From positions 310,001 to 374,000 of the forward strand of contig NZ_CP109596.1 in NCBI RefSeq assembly GCF_036327755.1: a DNA stretch of 64,000 nucleotides. Reading direction: 5' to 3'. This DNA is from Nocardia sp. NBC_01503 (GTDB lineage Bacteria; Actinomycetota; Actinomycetes; Mycobacteriales; Mycobacteriaceae). Below the pieces are notes generated by a model, which had not been told where the DNA came from, did not search any database, and saw only the letters and a list, made by a program, of their open reading frames with translations. Positions 34,998 to 44,440 of this stretch are shown here, piece by piece (position 1 is the first letter of the stretch; each line of letters starts with the position of its first letter). The position numbers and the translations under genes were made by a program.

Positions 34998-36146
34998 ATG
35001 AGTTGGGTTGCCGCGGGCCGGTTCGGGGTGGGCGCACGGAGAATCGTGGTGGGCGTTATGGCGGGCACCTTGCTGTTGTCCGGTTGTGCCCGGTTCGATG
35101 ATCGCGCTTCCAGCCCATTCACCACCGAGCCGAATTGGCAGGATGCCGAGCAGGGCACCTCGAAGCCGAATGCGCCGAGCAGTACCGCGAAGCGGCCGAC
35201 CGCGCCGTGTGTGGACCCCGATCCGCTGGTGGTGGTCTCCTGCCTGGATACCACGGGCGGTCTGGTGACGCTGCCCGATGGGGCGAGCGCGCTGGTGGGT
35301 GAGCGCACCACGGGCCGGATTCTGAAGGTGGTCGCCACCGATGAGGGCATGCCGCCCGCACCGATCGAGGTGGCGCGGCTGGATGTGGACGGGACGGGCG
35401 ATGGCGGTCTGACCGCATTGGCGTTGTCCCCCAGCTACTCCGAGGACGGTCTGATCTACGCGTACATCACCACCGGCAGCGACAATCGGGTGGTGCGCAT
35501 CTCCACCGACGGTGGTGCGCCCAAGCCGATCCTGACCGGAATTCCGAAGGGCTCCACCGGTAATCGCGGTTCCCTGGACTTCCACACCCCCGACCGCATG
35601 CTCGTCCTGACCGGTGACGCGGGCAACCCGTCCGCGGCCGACGACAATGGTTCCTACGCGGGGAAGTTGTTGAGCGTCAACTCCCCCGCCCCCGGGGCGG
35701 CCGCGGAGGTGGTGCTCGCGGGCATCGGTGTGGCAGGCGGTGTCTGCTCGGATCACCAGGATTCGATCTGGGTCACCGACCGCACCGCCACCGAGGATCG
35801 CCTCCAGCGCATCGGCTCGGACGGCGCGGCCACCAAGGCCTGGAGCTGGCCCGACCATCCGGGCGTCGCCAACTGCGCCGCCGCCACCGACGGTGTGGCC
35901 ATCGCCCTGACCAACCAGAAGGCCCTGGCAATCGCCAAGGCCGACAAGGACACCCACGCGGTCACCGCCGCCCCCTCCCTGTTCGCCCAGGACAAATACG
36001 GCCGCCTCGACGGCGCGGCGATCGGCGGCGACGGCAATATCTGGTCCTCCACGGTGAACAAAACCGACGGCCAGCCCAACCAATACGACGACCGCGTCGT
36101 ACGGATTCCGCCGCCCTCCAACGGTCAGGGTTCGGGACCGGATTAA
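34998..36146 (+). CDS. lppZ: Lipoprotein, LppZ-like beta-propeller dehydrogenase
   Basis: 382 residues. Signal peptide with lipobox TLLLSGC (Cys30), so the protein is lipid-anchored on the outer face of the membrane. The rest resembles the PQQ-dependent glucose/sorbosone dehydrogenase six-blade propeller (DGTGDGGLTALALSPSYSEDGLIYAY; GNRGSLDFHTPDRMLVLTGDAG, key GDGG and LTGDAG motifs). Corresponds to Rv3006 (lppZ). Cofactor and substrate unproven. ATG 34998 puts the lipobox at the right distance; upstream in-frame starts do not. Confidence 0.87.
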   Translation: MSWVAAGRFGVGARRIVVGVMAGTLLLSGCARFDDRASSPFTTEPNWQDAEQGTSKPNAPSSTAKRPTAPCVDPDPLVVVSCLDTTGGLVTLPDGASALVGERTTGRILKVVATDEGMPPAPIEVARLDVDGTGDGGLTALALSPSYSEDGLIYAYITTGSDNRVVRISTDGGAPKPILTGIPKGSTGNRGSLDFHTPDRMLVLTGDAGNPSAADDNGSYAGKLLSVNSPAPGAAAEVVLAGIGVAGGVCSDHQDSIWVTDRTATEDRLQRIGSDGAATKAWSWPDHPGVANCAAATDGVAIALTNQKALAIAKADKDTHAVTAAPSLFAQDKYGRLDGAAIGGDGNIWSSTVNKTDGQPNQYDDRVVRIPPPSNGQGSGPD

Positions 36147-36181
36147 TCGCTCGCAGCACGTAATCCGAGCGACGAACACCC

Positions 36182-36211
36182 ATGGCGCACGCCACATTCG
36201 CCGTGCGCCAT
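36182..36211. terminator. Terminator after lppZ-like gene
   Basis: ATGGCGCACG (36182-36191) with CGTGCGCCAT (36202-36211), then CCTCTTCTCT. The same stem sequence recurs in the terminator at 39655-39682. Confidence 0.75.
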
Positions 36212-36346
36212 CCTCTTCTCTCATAGCGTTACGCGAACGACCGCCGACCGTTGGTTCTCGGGCAGGCCGTGTGGCCATTTCGAACAGCGCGCCATGCGGC
36301 ATGAGCGTGCATGCCCTCTACATGCGTGTGTCCTTGTCATCCGAAT

Positions 36347-36703
36347 TCACGCCGAGGCAGTAGCTCGCTCCAGCACCTCGATGGCCACATCCAGGTCGTT
36401 GATGACGAACAGTTCGACGGAGCCGTCGGCAAGGTCTAGCCGCAGGCGATTGCGGAGTCCGCCGTTGAACGGGCTTCCGTCTCGGTCCTGAGACCCGATC
36501 CTATGGATCGCGTGCAATGGCGTTGACCAGGGGCGTCCTCCGGTAAGCACGTCGAAGTGACCCGGTTCGAATATCAGGCGAGTCTCGGTCAAGTAGAGGC
36601 GGCCGCCGACGGCTCGGTTAGCTGATTGTGTGCGGTTGGCGACTTTCTTCCAAATGACCGATTCGGACTCAGTCAATCTAGGAGCGCGAAACCAGATTCC
36701 CAT
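36347..36703 (-). CDS. Hypothetical GRAM/PH-like protein
   Basis: 118 residues. The pattern RAVGGRLYLTETRLIFEPGHFD, shortened to GGRLYLTETRLIFEP, is typical of GRAM/PH-like domains (a strand pair 'GxLyLTxxRLiF'), followed by LHAIHRIG and a C-terminal helix. Such domains bind lipids or proteins. No signal or membrane segment. It lies alone between the lppZ-like gene and a gene-poor stretch; regulation not visible. Confidence 0.72.
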   Translation of the reverse strand: MGIWFRAPRLTESESVIWKKVANRTQSANRAVGGRLYLTETRLIFEPGHFDVLTGGRPWSTPLHAIHRIGSQDRDGSPFNGGLRNRLRLDLADGSVELFVINDLDVAIEVLERATASA

Positions 36704-37322
36704 GGTTCTACCTGCGTTCTATCTGTTGTTGCCGGACTTGCTAAAGCGCTGTGGCCCAGACACATTCTGGCCGTTAACGGCAAGTCTGGCTCGCTACTCA
36801 AGCTTCTGGTGGAGGGTGCACCTACTTTGCGCCCGCCATCCCCGCCACCAAAGCAGCACGCTCATCGGCAGAATAGTGCGTTCGGGTGCCGCACCGAGGA
36901 AGGTGGACGCGCTGGCCGGTGACGTCAGGTTTCGCCGATGCCAACGTGAGCCCCAGTGGGGCGATGGGCCGCGACCTCACCGCGTGCGAAACGCTAATCG
37001 AGCACGGGACGTACTTCGGGGCGTTGAAGATATGCACACAGCATTGCCTACCGATGCGATGGCCCGGAGCAGGTAACACCTCCGATCGCGCCGACACCGC
37101 CAGGTGGCTTCACGCAGTCCGAACTGGAGGACGACGCAGTCCCGTTGTCGTGCAGGGAATTCAGTGAAGTGACGAACGATTGGGCGCCCGGTCCGGCACC
37201 AAATGCCGGAGGGTGTTGCGGTCACGGCCGGCTACGAACGGACCAGCCCGAACGAGACTGCCCTGCGGCACGAAACGACCTCCGGCTGAGGCGTTTTCGG
37301 CTCAGAGGTGCTGGTCGTCTTG
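36704..37322. other. Gene-poor stretch
   Basis: About 620 bp with several short overlapping open frames on both strands but none with a ribosome site, recognisable product or codon pattern like the neighbours. GC content looks slightly lower than in flanking genes. It may hold decayed coding sequence; I see no repeat, RNA gene or terminator in it. Confidence 0.5.
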
Positions 37323-37505
37323 CTACTGGCTCGCGAGGCGGAGGAAGCTGGTCCACTGCTCCGGGGTGAAGAAAAGCTCTGGTCCGCCAGGGTTTTTCGA
37401 ATCGCGAACGCCGACCGCATCGTCAGCGTGGACGACCTCCACGCAGGCATTGCCCCCATCGGACCAGCTCGACTTGTACCACATGTCAATCGGCGGTTTC
37501 CTCAC
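37323..37505 (-). CDS. DUF397 protein
   Basis: 60 residues, a complete DUF397 domain: WYKSSWSDGGNACVEVV, then VGVRDSKNPGGPELFFTPEQW. These small actinobacterial proteins almost always pair with an XRE/DUF5753 regulator, and here the ATG overlaps the regulator stop by 4 bp. In Streptomyces such pairs affect development and antibiotic production and have been considered toxin-antitoxin-like. Actual role here unknown. Confidence 0.9.
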   Translation of the reverse strand: MRKPPIDMWYKSSWSDGGNACVEVVHADDAVGVRDSKNPGGPELFFTPEQWTSFLRLASQ

Positions 37506-38416
37506 GCCTTGTACTCCTTCATCATTCGTGCCAGGAGCTCCCTGGTGCCCTCTTCCGTCAACGCTACCCCCCGCATCGTGGAGATCGCCGTGTCATATTT
37601 GTCGATCACGTCGTCCCGTTCGTGGTACCCGATGCTGAATGCCCCCTCGACGTACACCACGGGCGGCTTGGTGAGTCCGCTCAGGCCGGGGGCGAACTCG
37701 AGACGTGTAAACGGCTGAATCGTGAGCCCTCGATGCGCGATCTCCTTGAACTCGATCAGCCGAAGGCTCACATTTTCGTGCTCACTCCACGAAGTGAGCC
37801 ATTCGAGCTGTGCGGCCATGATGTCGGGACGACCAACCTGATTACGCACGGCAGCTTCGGATACCAATACTTCGACCCGAAACCCCTTCTCGCCCAGACG
37901 ATTCTGACGCAGCGCGGTCAGCTCGAGCCGGCGCTCCACGTCGACGGCCGACAATTCCGGGTTGTCGATCTTGATGATTGACCGCCTGTAGTCGGGACCC
38001 TGGAGCAATCCGGGGAAGATCACCGGATGGTAGGCGACCATCCGGTTGGCAAGCTCCTCCAACCTCAGGAACTTCGAAAAGTTGGGCGCTATCTGATCGG
38101 TGTACTCAGTCCAAAAGCCTTTTCCCACACCACCTTCAGCCCTCGCGACCTTCTCCTGGCGCTTGATATCAGCCCAAAGCGCCAACGCCTCTTCCCGCTC
38201 GTTGTCGGTGGCACGATAGAACCACAGCAGGCTTTCCACCTGAGGGGTTGTCAGCTTGGTCGGCACACCCTCTTCCAAACGCCCGATGACGAATCGCGAT
38301 ACCTCGCCGAGGTGCAGACCGGCAGCCGTAGCGTTCTTGCCTGCGCGCTTGCGTAGCCGTTCCATGAAATTCCCGAAATCCATTCGAGAAACGGACGTTT
38401 TACTCGATACGGCCAT
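37502..38416 (-). CDS. XRE-family regulator with DUF5753 domain
   Basis: 304 residues. The N-terminal HTH (about 10-65; FMERLRKRAGKNATAAGLHL...RFVIGRLEEG) is followed by a DUF5753 domain (IAPNFSKFLRLEELANRM; PGLLQGPDYRRSII; LEFAPGLSGLTKPPVVYVEG). ATG 38416 is preceded by GAGGCTAAGAAG; an upstream ATG at 38458 lies inside the palindromic promoter region. Operon with DUF397 through a 4-bp overlap. A 28-bp imperfect palindrome at 38444-38471 is the likely autoregulatory site. Confidence 0.9.
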   Translation of the reverse strand: MAVSSKTSVSRMDFGNFMERLRKRAGKNATAAGLHLGEVSRFVIGRLEEGVPTKLTTPQVESLLWFYRATDNEREEALALWADIKRQEKVARAEGGVGKGFWTEYTDQIAPNFSKFLRLEELANRMVAYHPVIFPGLLQGPDYRRSIIKIDNPELSAVDVERRLELTALRQNRLGEKGFRVEVLVSEAAVRNQVGRPDIMAAQLEWLTSWSEHENVSLRLIEFKEIAHRGLTIQPFTRLEFAPGLSGLTKPPVVYVEGAFSIGYHERDDVIDKYDTAISTMRGVALTEEGTRELLARMMKEYKA

Positions 38417-38443
38417 CTTCTTAGCCTCACTATCGGGTTGGGA

Positions 38444-38471
38444 GTGCAGCACGCACACGTGCGCGCTGCAC
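38444..38471. promoter_or_regulatory. Imperfect palindrome upstream of the XRE gene
   Basis: GTGCAGC (38444-38450) is exactly inverted as GCTGCAC (38465-38471), with a CACGTG core between. It lies 28 bp upstream of the regulator start codon. Confidence 0.5.
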
Positions 38472-38598
38472 GCTCATCGTATTTCATAAACTGAGCCCCG
38501 AGCACGTATTACAGGGGATCTACTTAGCCCATAGCACCTGGCAACGACGACGAAGTAGGCCGCCGCCGGGGATTCAGCCGAAAGCACAGGGAGCCGAA

Positions 38599-38799
38599 AT
38601 GCCTTGGGATGCTTGGGTTTTGATCGCACTCTTCGCGACTGGACTCGTCATTGTCGTCGCAGCCCTCATTGAGGACATCAAAAATACCGGCAAATACGAC
38701 GATTCGCCGCCGCGCCCTGTTTCAGTCCGCGTTCGCGGCGGTACGAAGCTCGAATTGCATGCCGCCAGCGTCACCGGTCGGCACCGGCGACAGCCGTGA
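38599..38799 (+). CDS. Small membrane protein
   Basis: 66 residues. One N-terminal transmembrane helix (about residues 5-26, WVLIALFATGLVIVVAALI) followed by a basic cytoplasmic or exposed tail. GGGAG lies 6 bp before ATG 38599. It is divergent from the XRE gene and overlaps the next gene by 4 bp. Family not recognised. Confidence 0.6.
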   Translation: MPWDAWVLIALFATGLVIVVAALIEDIKNTGKYDDSPPRPVSVRVRGGTKLELHAASVTGRHRRQP

Positions 38800-39104
38800 G
38801 CCGAATCAGTGAATTCATAGGATCGGCAGCGAGGAGTAGGCCCGTGGAGTTCTACGGTCCACGATTGGAACGATTGGAAGACTGCGATGTTCGCGACGAC
38901 GACATCGAAATGAACGCGGCCGAAGCGCTGGAAGCATTGATCCTTCATCGGGACTGCCACGCCGCGGTGTGCCCCCGCCAACAAGCCGCGACGCGGATCA
39001 TCGGCATCGAGAAAGACCGATACGCCGAACCCTCGAACGTCATCCCCCTTCCTACCCGACACTTCAAGGTCGTCGGTCAAGCACGATCGAACCGATCACA
39101 GTAG
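38796..39104 (+). CDS. Hypothetical protein
   Basis: 102 residues starting at a GTG that overlaps the previous stop (GTGA). Soluble, with an acidic helical centre (DDDIEMNAAEALEALILHRD) and a CxxxxC-like HAAVCPRQQAATRII segment. Not recognised. Coupled to the small membrane protein gene, so the two probably act together. Confidence 0.55.
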   Translation: MSRISEFIGSAARSRPVEFYGPRLERLEDCDVRDDDIEMNAAEALEALILHRDCHAAVCPRQQAATRIIGIEKDRYAEPSNVIPLPTRHFKVVGQARSNRSQ

Positions 39105-39142
39105 AGATGAAGTGCGAGAGTTCAATACCGAGAATTGAGTCT

Positions 39143-39583
39143 TCACTCCGCCACGGGCGCGGGTGAGATGCCGAGGATCAGGGACTCGAGCGCCGCTGCG
39201 GCCCGGCCGAACGAGGCGAGCCAGTCGGCGACCAGATAGAGACCGCCCGACTCGGACATTCCGAGGAAATGGCGTCCACCGTCGAGTTCGCCCAGCGGCG
39301 CGATCGACTCACCGATGACCTCGGCCCATTCGGCGAATCTGTCGCCCTCGCCCTCGACCAAAATGGGATCCAGCTCGAAAGGTTCACGGGCGGAAGTGAT
39401 TCCCGGGCCGGAGATGTCGACGGCCAGGCCCCCGAATTCCCCGAGAAATCGGTCCGCCGCCGTGTTCCACCTGAACCCGCCGGATTCCAGCCTCTTTCGC
39501 CAGAAACTGGTATCGACATGCCTGCCAGGCCGCCATCCCGAGGCACGAAGGACGCGTTCGGTCTCATCCGTGAACCGTGTCAT
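39143..39583 (-). CDS. SUKH-3 immunity-type protein
   Basis: 146 residues. The pattern FTDETERVLRASGWRPGR, the central W-x-x-x-A-D-x-F-L-x-E-F-G-G-L, and FLGMSESGGLYLVADWLASFG match SUKH-3 proteins, which neutralise nuclease or deaminase toxins in contact-dependent polymorphic toxin systems. ATG 39583 is used; the open frame extends to 39682. No toxin gene is recognisable beside it, so it may be an orphan immunity gene. Convergent with the 102-residue hypothetical. Confidence 0.8.
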   Translation of the reverse strand: MTRFTDETERVLRASGWRPGRHVDTSFWRKRLESGGFRWNTAADRFLGEFGGLAVDISGPGITSAREPFELDPILVEGEGDRFAEWAEVIGESIAPLGELDGGRHFLGMSESGGLYLVADWLASFGRAAAALESLILGISPAPVAE

Positions 39584-39654
39584 AACTATTTCCATCGCCG
39601 GAAACGGTGCGCGCCCGGGGCAGTGCCTGATTCGAACGTCGGCTGCGTATAGCG

Positions 39655-39682
39655 ATGGCGCACGGCAGGTGCCGTGCGCCAT
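39655..39682. terminator. gatB terminator
   Basis: ATGGCGCACGGCA (39655-39667) with TGCCGTGCGCCAT (39670-39682), a perfect stem 14 bp after the gatB stop on the minus strand. Confidence 0.85.
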
Positions 39683-39696
39683 TCACGTTCGGATAG

Positions 39697-41211
39697 TTAC
39701 TCCGTGACGCCACAGGCGGCGAGCACGAGCTCGCGCACGCGCGCCGCGTCGGCTTGGCCGCGGGTGGCCTTCATGACATCGCCGACGACCTTGCCGGCGG
39801 CCTGGACCTTGCCGGAGCGGATCTTGTCGGCGATGGCCGGGTTGGCTTCCAGTGCCTTGTCGACCTCGGCCTGCAAAGCGGAGTCGTCGCTGACCATGCC
39901 GAGGCCCTTGGACTCGACGATCGCGGCGGGTTCGCCTTCACCGGCGAGGACGAAGTCGACGACCTGCTTGGCGATCTTGTTGTTGATGGTTTTGGCCTCG
40001 ACCAGTCCGGCGACCTCGGCGACCTGCTTCGGCGTGATGGGCAGGTCTTCGAGAGCGACCTCGCGCTCCTTGGCCTTCTCGGTCAGGTAGGCGACCCACC
40101 AGGAACGAGCGGCGTCGACCGAGGCGCCGGCGTCGACGGTGGCGATGATCAGGTCCAGGGCTCCGGCGTTGACCAGGTCGCGGAAGACCTCGTCGGACAG
40201 GCCCCAGTCGGCCTGGATGCGGGCGCGGCGCAGCCACGGGTATTCGGGGATGGTGCCGCGCAGCTCTTCGACCCAGGCGGCGTCGGGGGCGACGGGCTCG
40301 AGGTCCGGCTCGGGGAAGTAGCGGTAGTCCTCGGCGGTTTCCTTGGGCCGTCCGGGCGAGGTGGTGCCGTCGGTCTCGTGGAAGTGCCGGGTCTCCATGG
40401 TGATGGTGCCGCCGGAGGCCAGGACCGCGGCCTGGCGGCGCATTTCGAAGCGCACCGCGACCTCGACGCTCTTGAGCGAGTTGACGTTCTTGGTCTCGGT
40501 GCGGGTGCCGAACTCCTTGGCGCCCTTGGGCATCAGCGAGACATTGGCATCGCAGCGCAGTGAGCCCTGCTCCATCTTCACGTCCGAGACGTCCAGGGAC
40601 TTGAGCACCTCGCGCAGGGCGGTCACATAGGCGCGCGCGACCTCGGGGGCCCGCTCGCCCGCGCCCTCGATGGTCTTGGTGACGATCTCGATGAGCGGTA
40701 CGCCCGCGCGGTTGTAGTCCAGCAGCGAATGCGAGGCGCCGTGGATGCGGCCGGTGGCGCCGCCCATATGGGTGGACTTACCGGTGTCCTCCTCCATATG
40801 GGCGCGCTCGATCTCGACCCGGAAGATCGACCCGTCGTCGAGCACCACGTCCAGGTATCCGTTGGTCGCGATGGGCTCGTCGTACTGGCTGATCTGGTAG
40901 TTCTTCGGCTGGTCCGGGTAGAAGTAGTTCTTCCGCGCGAACCGCCCCCACGGGGTGATCGAGCAGTTCAGCGCCAGCCCGATCCGAATGGCCGACTCCA
41001 CGGCCTTCTCGTTCACCACCGGCAGCGATCCGGGCAGGCCCAAACACACCGGGCACACCTGGGTATTGGGCTCCGCGCCGAATTCGGTGGGGCAGCCGCA
41101 GAACATCTTCGTCGCGGTCCCCAGCTCGACATGCACCTCCATACCCAGCACCGGCTCGTACCGGCTGATGACGTCGGTGTAGTCCATCAAGTCGACCGTG
41201 GCTGCGCTCAT
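39697..41211 (-). CDS. gatB: Asp-tRNA(Asn)/Glu-tRNA(Gln) amidotransferase subunit B
   Basis: 504 residues. Binds the mischarged tRNA and activates it as phosphoryl-Glu for amidation by ammonia from Gat[17 protein letters not shown] is the N-terminal signature; Cys residues in FCGCPTEFG and CPVCLG form the zinc site; the C-terminal YqeY-like tail domain is present ([10 protein letters not shown]). ATG 41211. Subunits A and C are at 61134-62899, so the genes are split as in M. tuberculosis Rv3009c/Rv3011c/Rv3012c. Confidence 0.96.
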   Translation of the reverse strand: MSAATVDLMDYTDVISRYEPVLGMEVHVELGTATKMFCGCPTEFGAEPNTQVCPVCLGLPGSLPVVNEKAVESAIRIGLALNCSITPWGRFARKNYFYPDQPKNYQISQYDEPIATNGYLDVVLDDGSIFRVEIERAHMEEDTGKSTHMGGATGRIHGASHSLLDYNRAGVPLIEIVTKTIEGAGERAPEVARAYVTALREVLKSLDVSDVKMEQGSLRCDANVSLMPKGAKEFGTRTETKNVNSLKSVEVAVRFEMRRQAAVLASGGTITMETRHFHETDGTTSPGRPKETAEDYRYFPEPDLEPVAPDAAWVEELRGTIPEYPWLRRARIQADWGLSDEVFRDLVNAGALDLIIATVDAGASVDAARSWWVAYLTEKAKEREVALEDLPITPKQVAEVAGLVEAKTINNKIAKQVVDFVLAGEGEPAAIVESKGLGMVSDDSALQAEVDKALEANPAIADKIRSGKVQAAGKVVGDVMKATRGQADAARVRELVLAACGVTE

Positions 41212-41341
41212 GGCCACCATCCTATGTAAGACCCCGAGCCGGTCAGTGCCCCAGGGCCACCTCTATGCACAGGCGGGGAGTTGTCCACAGCCAGCCGAAT
41301 TCGACAATGCACCGTGCGCTGCCAGCGGTAATGTCGTCGAC

Positions 41342-41893
41342 ATGACGGAGGAGGCCACGCTGCACTATCACTGGACCCGCGACGCGTTCATGCGGGCGTG
41401 GGAAGCCGGGGCCTTCGACCGCAGGGTCGAATTGGTGGAGGGGGAGGTCTGGCCGGTGGTCCTGGGTGACTGGCACGGCGAAACCATATTCCGCGTCGGC
41501 GAACTGCTGCGCCACCCGGATGTGATCGTGACCGGCTCGACCCTACCGACCTGCGATTCGCTACCCGACCCGGACTGCTGGATACGCCGCAAGACTGCCG
41601 AACCCGTGGACACCGTCGGTACCCGGCTGACGATGTGGGCCTCGTCGGATGTGCTGTTGGTGGTCGAAGTCTCGGACGAGACGGTCATGGCGGATCTCGG
41701 AGTCAAGGAGCGACTGTACGGTCGCGCCGGATACCAGGAGTACTGGGTTGTCACCCAGAGCGTCATCTACAAACACACCGCGCCCACATCCGCCGGATAC
41801 CGCTTCCGGCAGGAGTTTCGTTCCGGGGATCGCATCGCGCTGCCCTATGCCGATACCGACATCGCGGTCGAGGATCTGCTGAACCCGGCTTGA
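41342..41893 (+). CDS. Uma2-family (DUF820) restriction-endonuclease-fold protein
   Basis: 183 residues. The RVELVEGEVW start, the D-x(n)-E-x-S core (PDCWIRR; DVLLVVEVSDET) and RLYGRAGYQEYWVV are diagnostic of Uma2/DUF820, a PD-(D/E)XK-fold family abundant in cyanobacteria and actinobacteria with unknown function. The Lys of the nuclease core is replaced by Ser here, as in many members. ATG 41342. It stands alone, divergent from gatB. Confidence 0.88.
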   Translation: MTEEATLHYHWTRDAFMRAWEAGAFDRRVELVEGEVWPVVLGDWHGETIFRVGELLRHPDVIVTGSTLPTCDSLPDPDCWIRRKTAEPVDTVGTRLTMWASSDVLLVVEVSDETVMADLGVKERLYGRAGYQEYWVVTQSVIYKHTAPTSAGYRFRQEFRSGDRIALPYADTDIAVEDLLNPA

Positions 41894-41944
41894 CAATGGC
41901 CGGCGCGTGCTCCATGTCCGAGAGTCCGCGCCGGTCAACATATT

Positions 41945-44440
41945 TCAGTCGATCGCGATGGCCTCGACTATGGGGAGGCGGGCGGCCCGCAGGGCCGGTG
42001 GGATAGAGCCCAGCAGGGCCAGGATCAGGGCCACGACGGCGTAGACCACCAGCAGCGGACCGGGTTCGTAGTGGATGTCGATGGACAGCGCGTGACTCAG
42101 GGCGACGGTGGCCAGGTAGTGCACGGCCGAGCCGACGGCCAGACCCAGTGCCGCGCCGGTCAATCCGATGCCCACCGCTTCGGTGAGCACGGTGCGCAGC
42201 AGGAAGCGGCGGCTGGTGCCCATGGCCCGCAGCACGCCGAGTTCGCGGCGGCGTTCCAGCACCGAGAGCATCAGGGTGTTCAGCAGGGCGACCGTGGCCA
42301 CCAGCACGACTATCCAGAGAATGGCGGCGCTGATCGAGGTGCCCTGGCGGACGCTGCTGGAGATGGCGGTCACGGCCTCCTGTCCGGTGGCCACATGGAA
42401 ATCGGCGGGGACGGCGGCGCGGATGGCGTTGAGGACCGCGGTGTGATCCGAGCCCGGCGCGAAGTCGATGCCGATAATGGTTTCGCCGGGTCGCTGATAC
42501 CACTGGCGCAGGATGTTCAGATCCAGGACCACGATTCCGGCGATGGCCGAGAAGTAGGGCACCACACGCAGCACAGTGACATGGTGGACGCCGGTCGGTG
42601 TCGGGAGGTCCAGGCCCGAACCCTCGGTGACATCGAGGGAGCGGGCGACATCCCGGGAGATGACCACGCCCTCGCCCGCCGCCATCCGGGCCAGGTCTCG
42701 CTCCGAGGTCCCGTCGAGCGCGGAGCTGCGGGCCACACCGCCTTCATAGCCCTGCAGCATGACGCGACCGCGGCCGAGGGTGGCGAAAGCCATTTGCGCC
42801 GAACCACTTCCGCCGACACCGGGGATGGTGGCGAGTTTCTCCTTCAGATCCGCGGGCAGGATGGGGCCGGTGGGGAACTGCTCCATGGCCGTCGCGCTGA
42901 CGAAAACGTCTGTGCGGCCCAGACCTTCGAAGGTGGCGGCCGCGGCGTCGACCATATTGCGGGACGCGTTGCCCATGGCGACGGTGGCGCAGACGCCGAT
43001 CATGACGGTCATGGCGGTGGCCCATACGCGGCGGGGCGCGCGTTCCAGCGTGGTCGCGCCGAGTGCGCCGGGTGCGCCGAAAAGCCTTGCCACGGCGGCG
43101 ATAGCGCGCACGATGGGTCCGGTCGCGGCGAAGCACAGCACCACCGCGCCGGTGATCGCCAGCGAGATGGCGGCCAGCGAGTAGCGGCCGATATCGGCGT
43201 CGGCGATGATGATCGCACCGCCGACCATGATCAGGCCGAGCACCAGCGAACCCCACTTCAGCAGCGGGTTCACCGCATCGGCGGTGGAACTGCCGACCGG
43301 GGCGAGCGCCTCGATGGGCGCGACCTTGTACACCTGCCGGGCGGCAATGGCCGCGGCGGCGACGCTGGCGATCACGCAGGCGGCGATGGCCACCGGGATC
43401 GCGTAGCCGGGCACGCTGTATTCGGTGCGCGCCTCGACCGATTGCAGGATGGCGGCGGGCAGTTTGTCGATGGCGGCGCGGCCCATGAAGATGCCGATGA
43501 TCGATCCGCTCAGCCCGCCGAGCAGGCCGAGGATGGCGGCCTCGACCAGCAGTCCGAGCACCATGGGGCCACGTTTGCCGCCGATGGCGCGCAGTAGCGA
43601 CAGCGTCGGACGCCGTTGCGCCACAGCCATGCTCATGGCGTTGTAGATCAGGAACGAGGACACGATGAGCGCCGAGGCCGAGGAGGCCAGGGTCGAATAT
43701 CGCACCAGCTGAACCGATCCGCCCGCCTGTGCGGTGCGCAGATCCGGATCGGCGACCACCGCGCGCCCGGCGACCACCTGGGTGAGGGTCGAACGGAGTT
43801 GGTCCACATCGGTGTTCGCGGCGGGAATGATCTGTACCGAATCCAATCGCCCGGCCCGGTCGGCGATCTTCTGGGCGACCGGCAGTAGCGCGATGACGAT
43901 ATGCCCGCTGTTGAGTTTCTTCGCCGTGGCGTCGTCGATCACGCCCGCCACGGTGGCGGTGGTGGAGCCGAGTTGAATCCGCTCCCCCTCCTTATGCCCC
44001 ATGGCCGAACCGACGAGGACGCCGTTGGATACGGCCAGCAGCTTGCTCGCCTGATCTTGCAGCGGCCCGCCGAGGTCACTGCCGAGCGCGGAAACGGTGG
44101 CGTCGGCGCCGATCAACAGCGCCTTGTTCGCGCCCGCGCCGACGGATTCGCGCAGCATGGGCACCGCCGTCCCCACCCCGGCGGTGCCCCGAATCTGTTG
44201 CAGCAGTGCTTGATCGAAGCCCGCGTCGGTGATGCCGCTGATCTCCAGCGCGGCATTGCCGCCGAGGCTGTGGGTGAGCCGGTCCACCGATCCGGTGATG
44301 GATCCGGAGATGCTGAAGACCGAAACCAGCAGCCCCGCCGAGACTCCCATCACGACCATGGACATGGTGGTGCGGCCGCGGTGGGCGAAGAGTTCGCCGA
44401 TATTGAACAGCCGCAGCCGATCCCAGACCGCCCGGATCAT
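41945..44440 (-). CDS. FtsX-like ABC transporter permease (MacB type, duplicated)
   Basis: 831 residues. Two tandem MacB_PCD-type extracytoplasmic domains and two FtsX cores with about 10 helices in total. The start LFNIGELFAHRGRTTMSMVVMGVS, shortened to RGRTTMSMVV, marks the first helix. The second half has LERAPRRVWATAMTVMIGV and LLNTLMLSVLERRRELGVLRAMG. These exporters move lipids, lipoproteins or peptides, or sense envelope stress. Its ATG overlaps the ATPase stop by 4 bp. Operon of three with the 109-residue gene. Confidence 0.92.
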   Translation of the reverse strand: MIRAVWDRLRLFNIGELFAHRGRTTMSMVVMGVSAGLLVSVFSISGSITGSVDRLTHSLGGNAALEISGITDAGFDQALLQQIRGTAGVGTAVPMLRESVGAGANKALLIGADATVSALGSDLGGPLQDQASKLLAVSNGVLVGSAMGHKEGERIQLGSTTATVAGVIDDATAKKLNSGHIVIALLPVAQKIADRAGRLDSVQIIPAANTDVDQLRSTLTQVVAGRAVVADPDLRTAQAGGSVQLVRYSTLASSASALIVSSFLIYNAMSMAVAQRRPTLSLLRAIGGKRGPMVLGLLVEAAILGLLGGLSGSIIGIFMGRAAIDKLPAAILQSVEARTEYSVPGYAIPVAIAACVIASVAAAAIAARQVYKVAPIEALAPVGSSTADAVNPLLKWGSLVLGLIMVGGAIIIADADIGRYSLAAISLAITGAVVLCFAATGPIVRAIAAVARLFGAPGALGATTLERAPRRVWATAMTVMIGVCATVAMGNASRNMVDAAAATFEGLGRTDVFVSATAMEQFPTGPILPADLKEKLATIPGVGGSGSAQMAFATLGRGRVMLQGYEGGVARSSALDGTSERDLARMAAGEGVVISRDVARSLDVTEGSGLDLPTPTGVHHVTVLRVVPYFSAIAGIVVLDLNILRQWYQRPGETIIGIDFAPGSDHTAVLNAIRAAVPADFHVATGQEAVTAISSSVRQGTSISAAILWIVVLVATVALLNTLMLSVLERRRELGVLRAMGTSRRFLLRTVLTEAVGIGLTGAALGLAVGSAVHYLATVALSHALSIDIHYEPGPLLVVYAVVALILALLGSIPPALRAARLPIVEAIAID

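Noticed and set aside
36822..37225. Overlapping short frames as candidate small genes
   Set aside because: No ribosome sites, no known domain, and Cys/Arg-rich compositions unlike nearby proteins.
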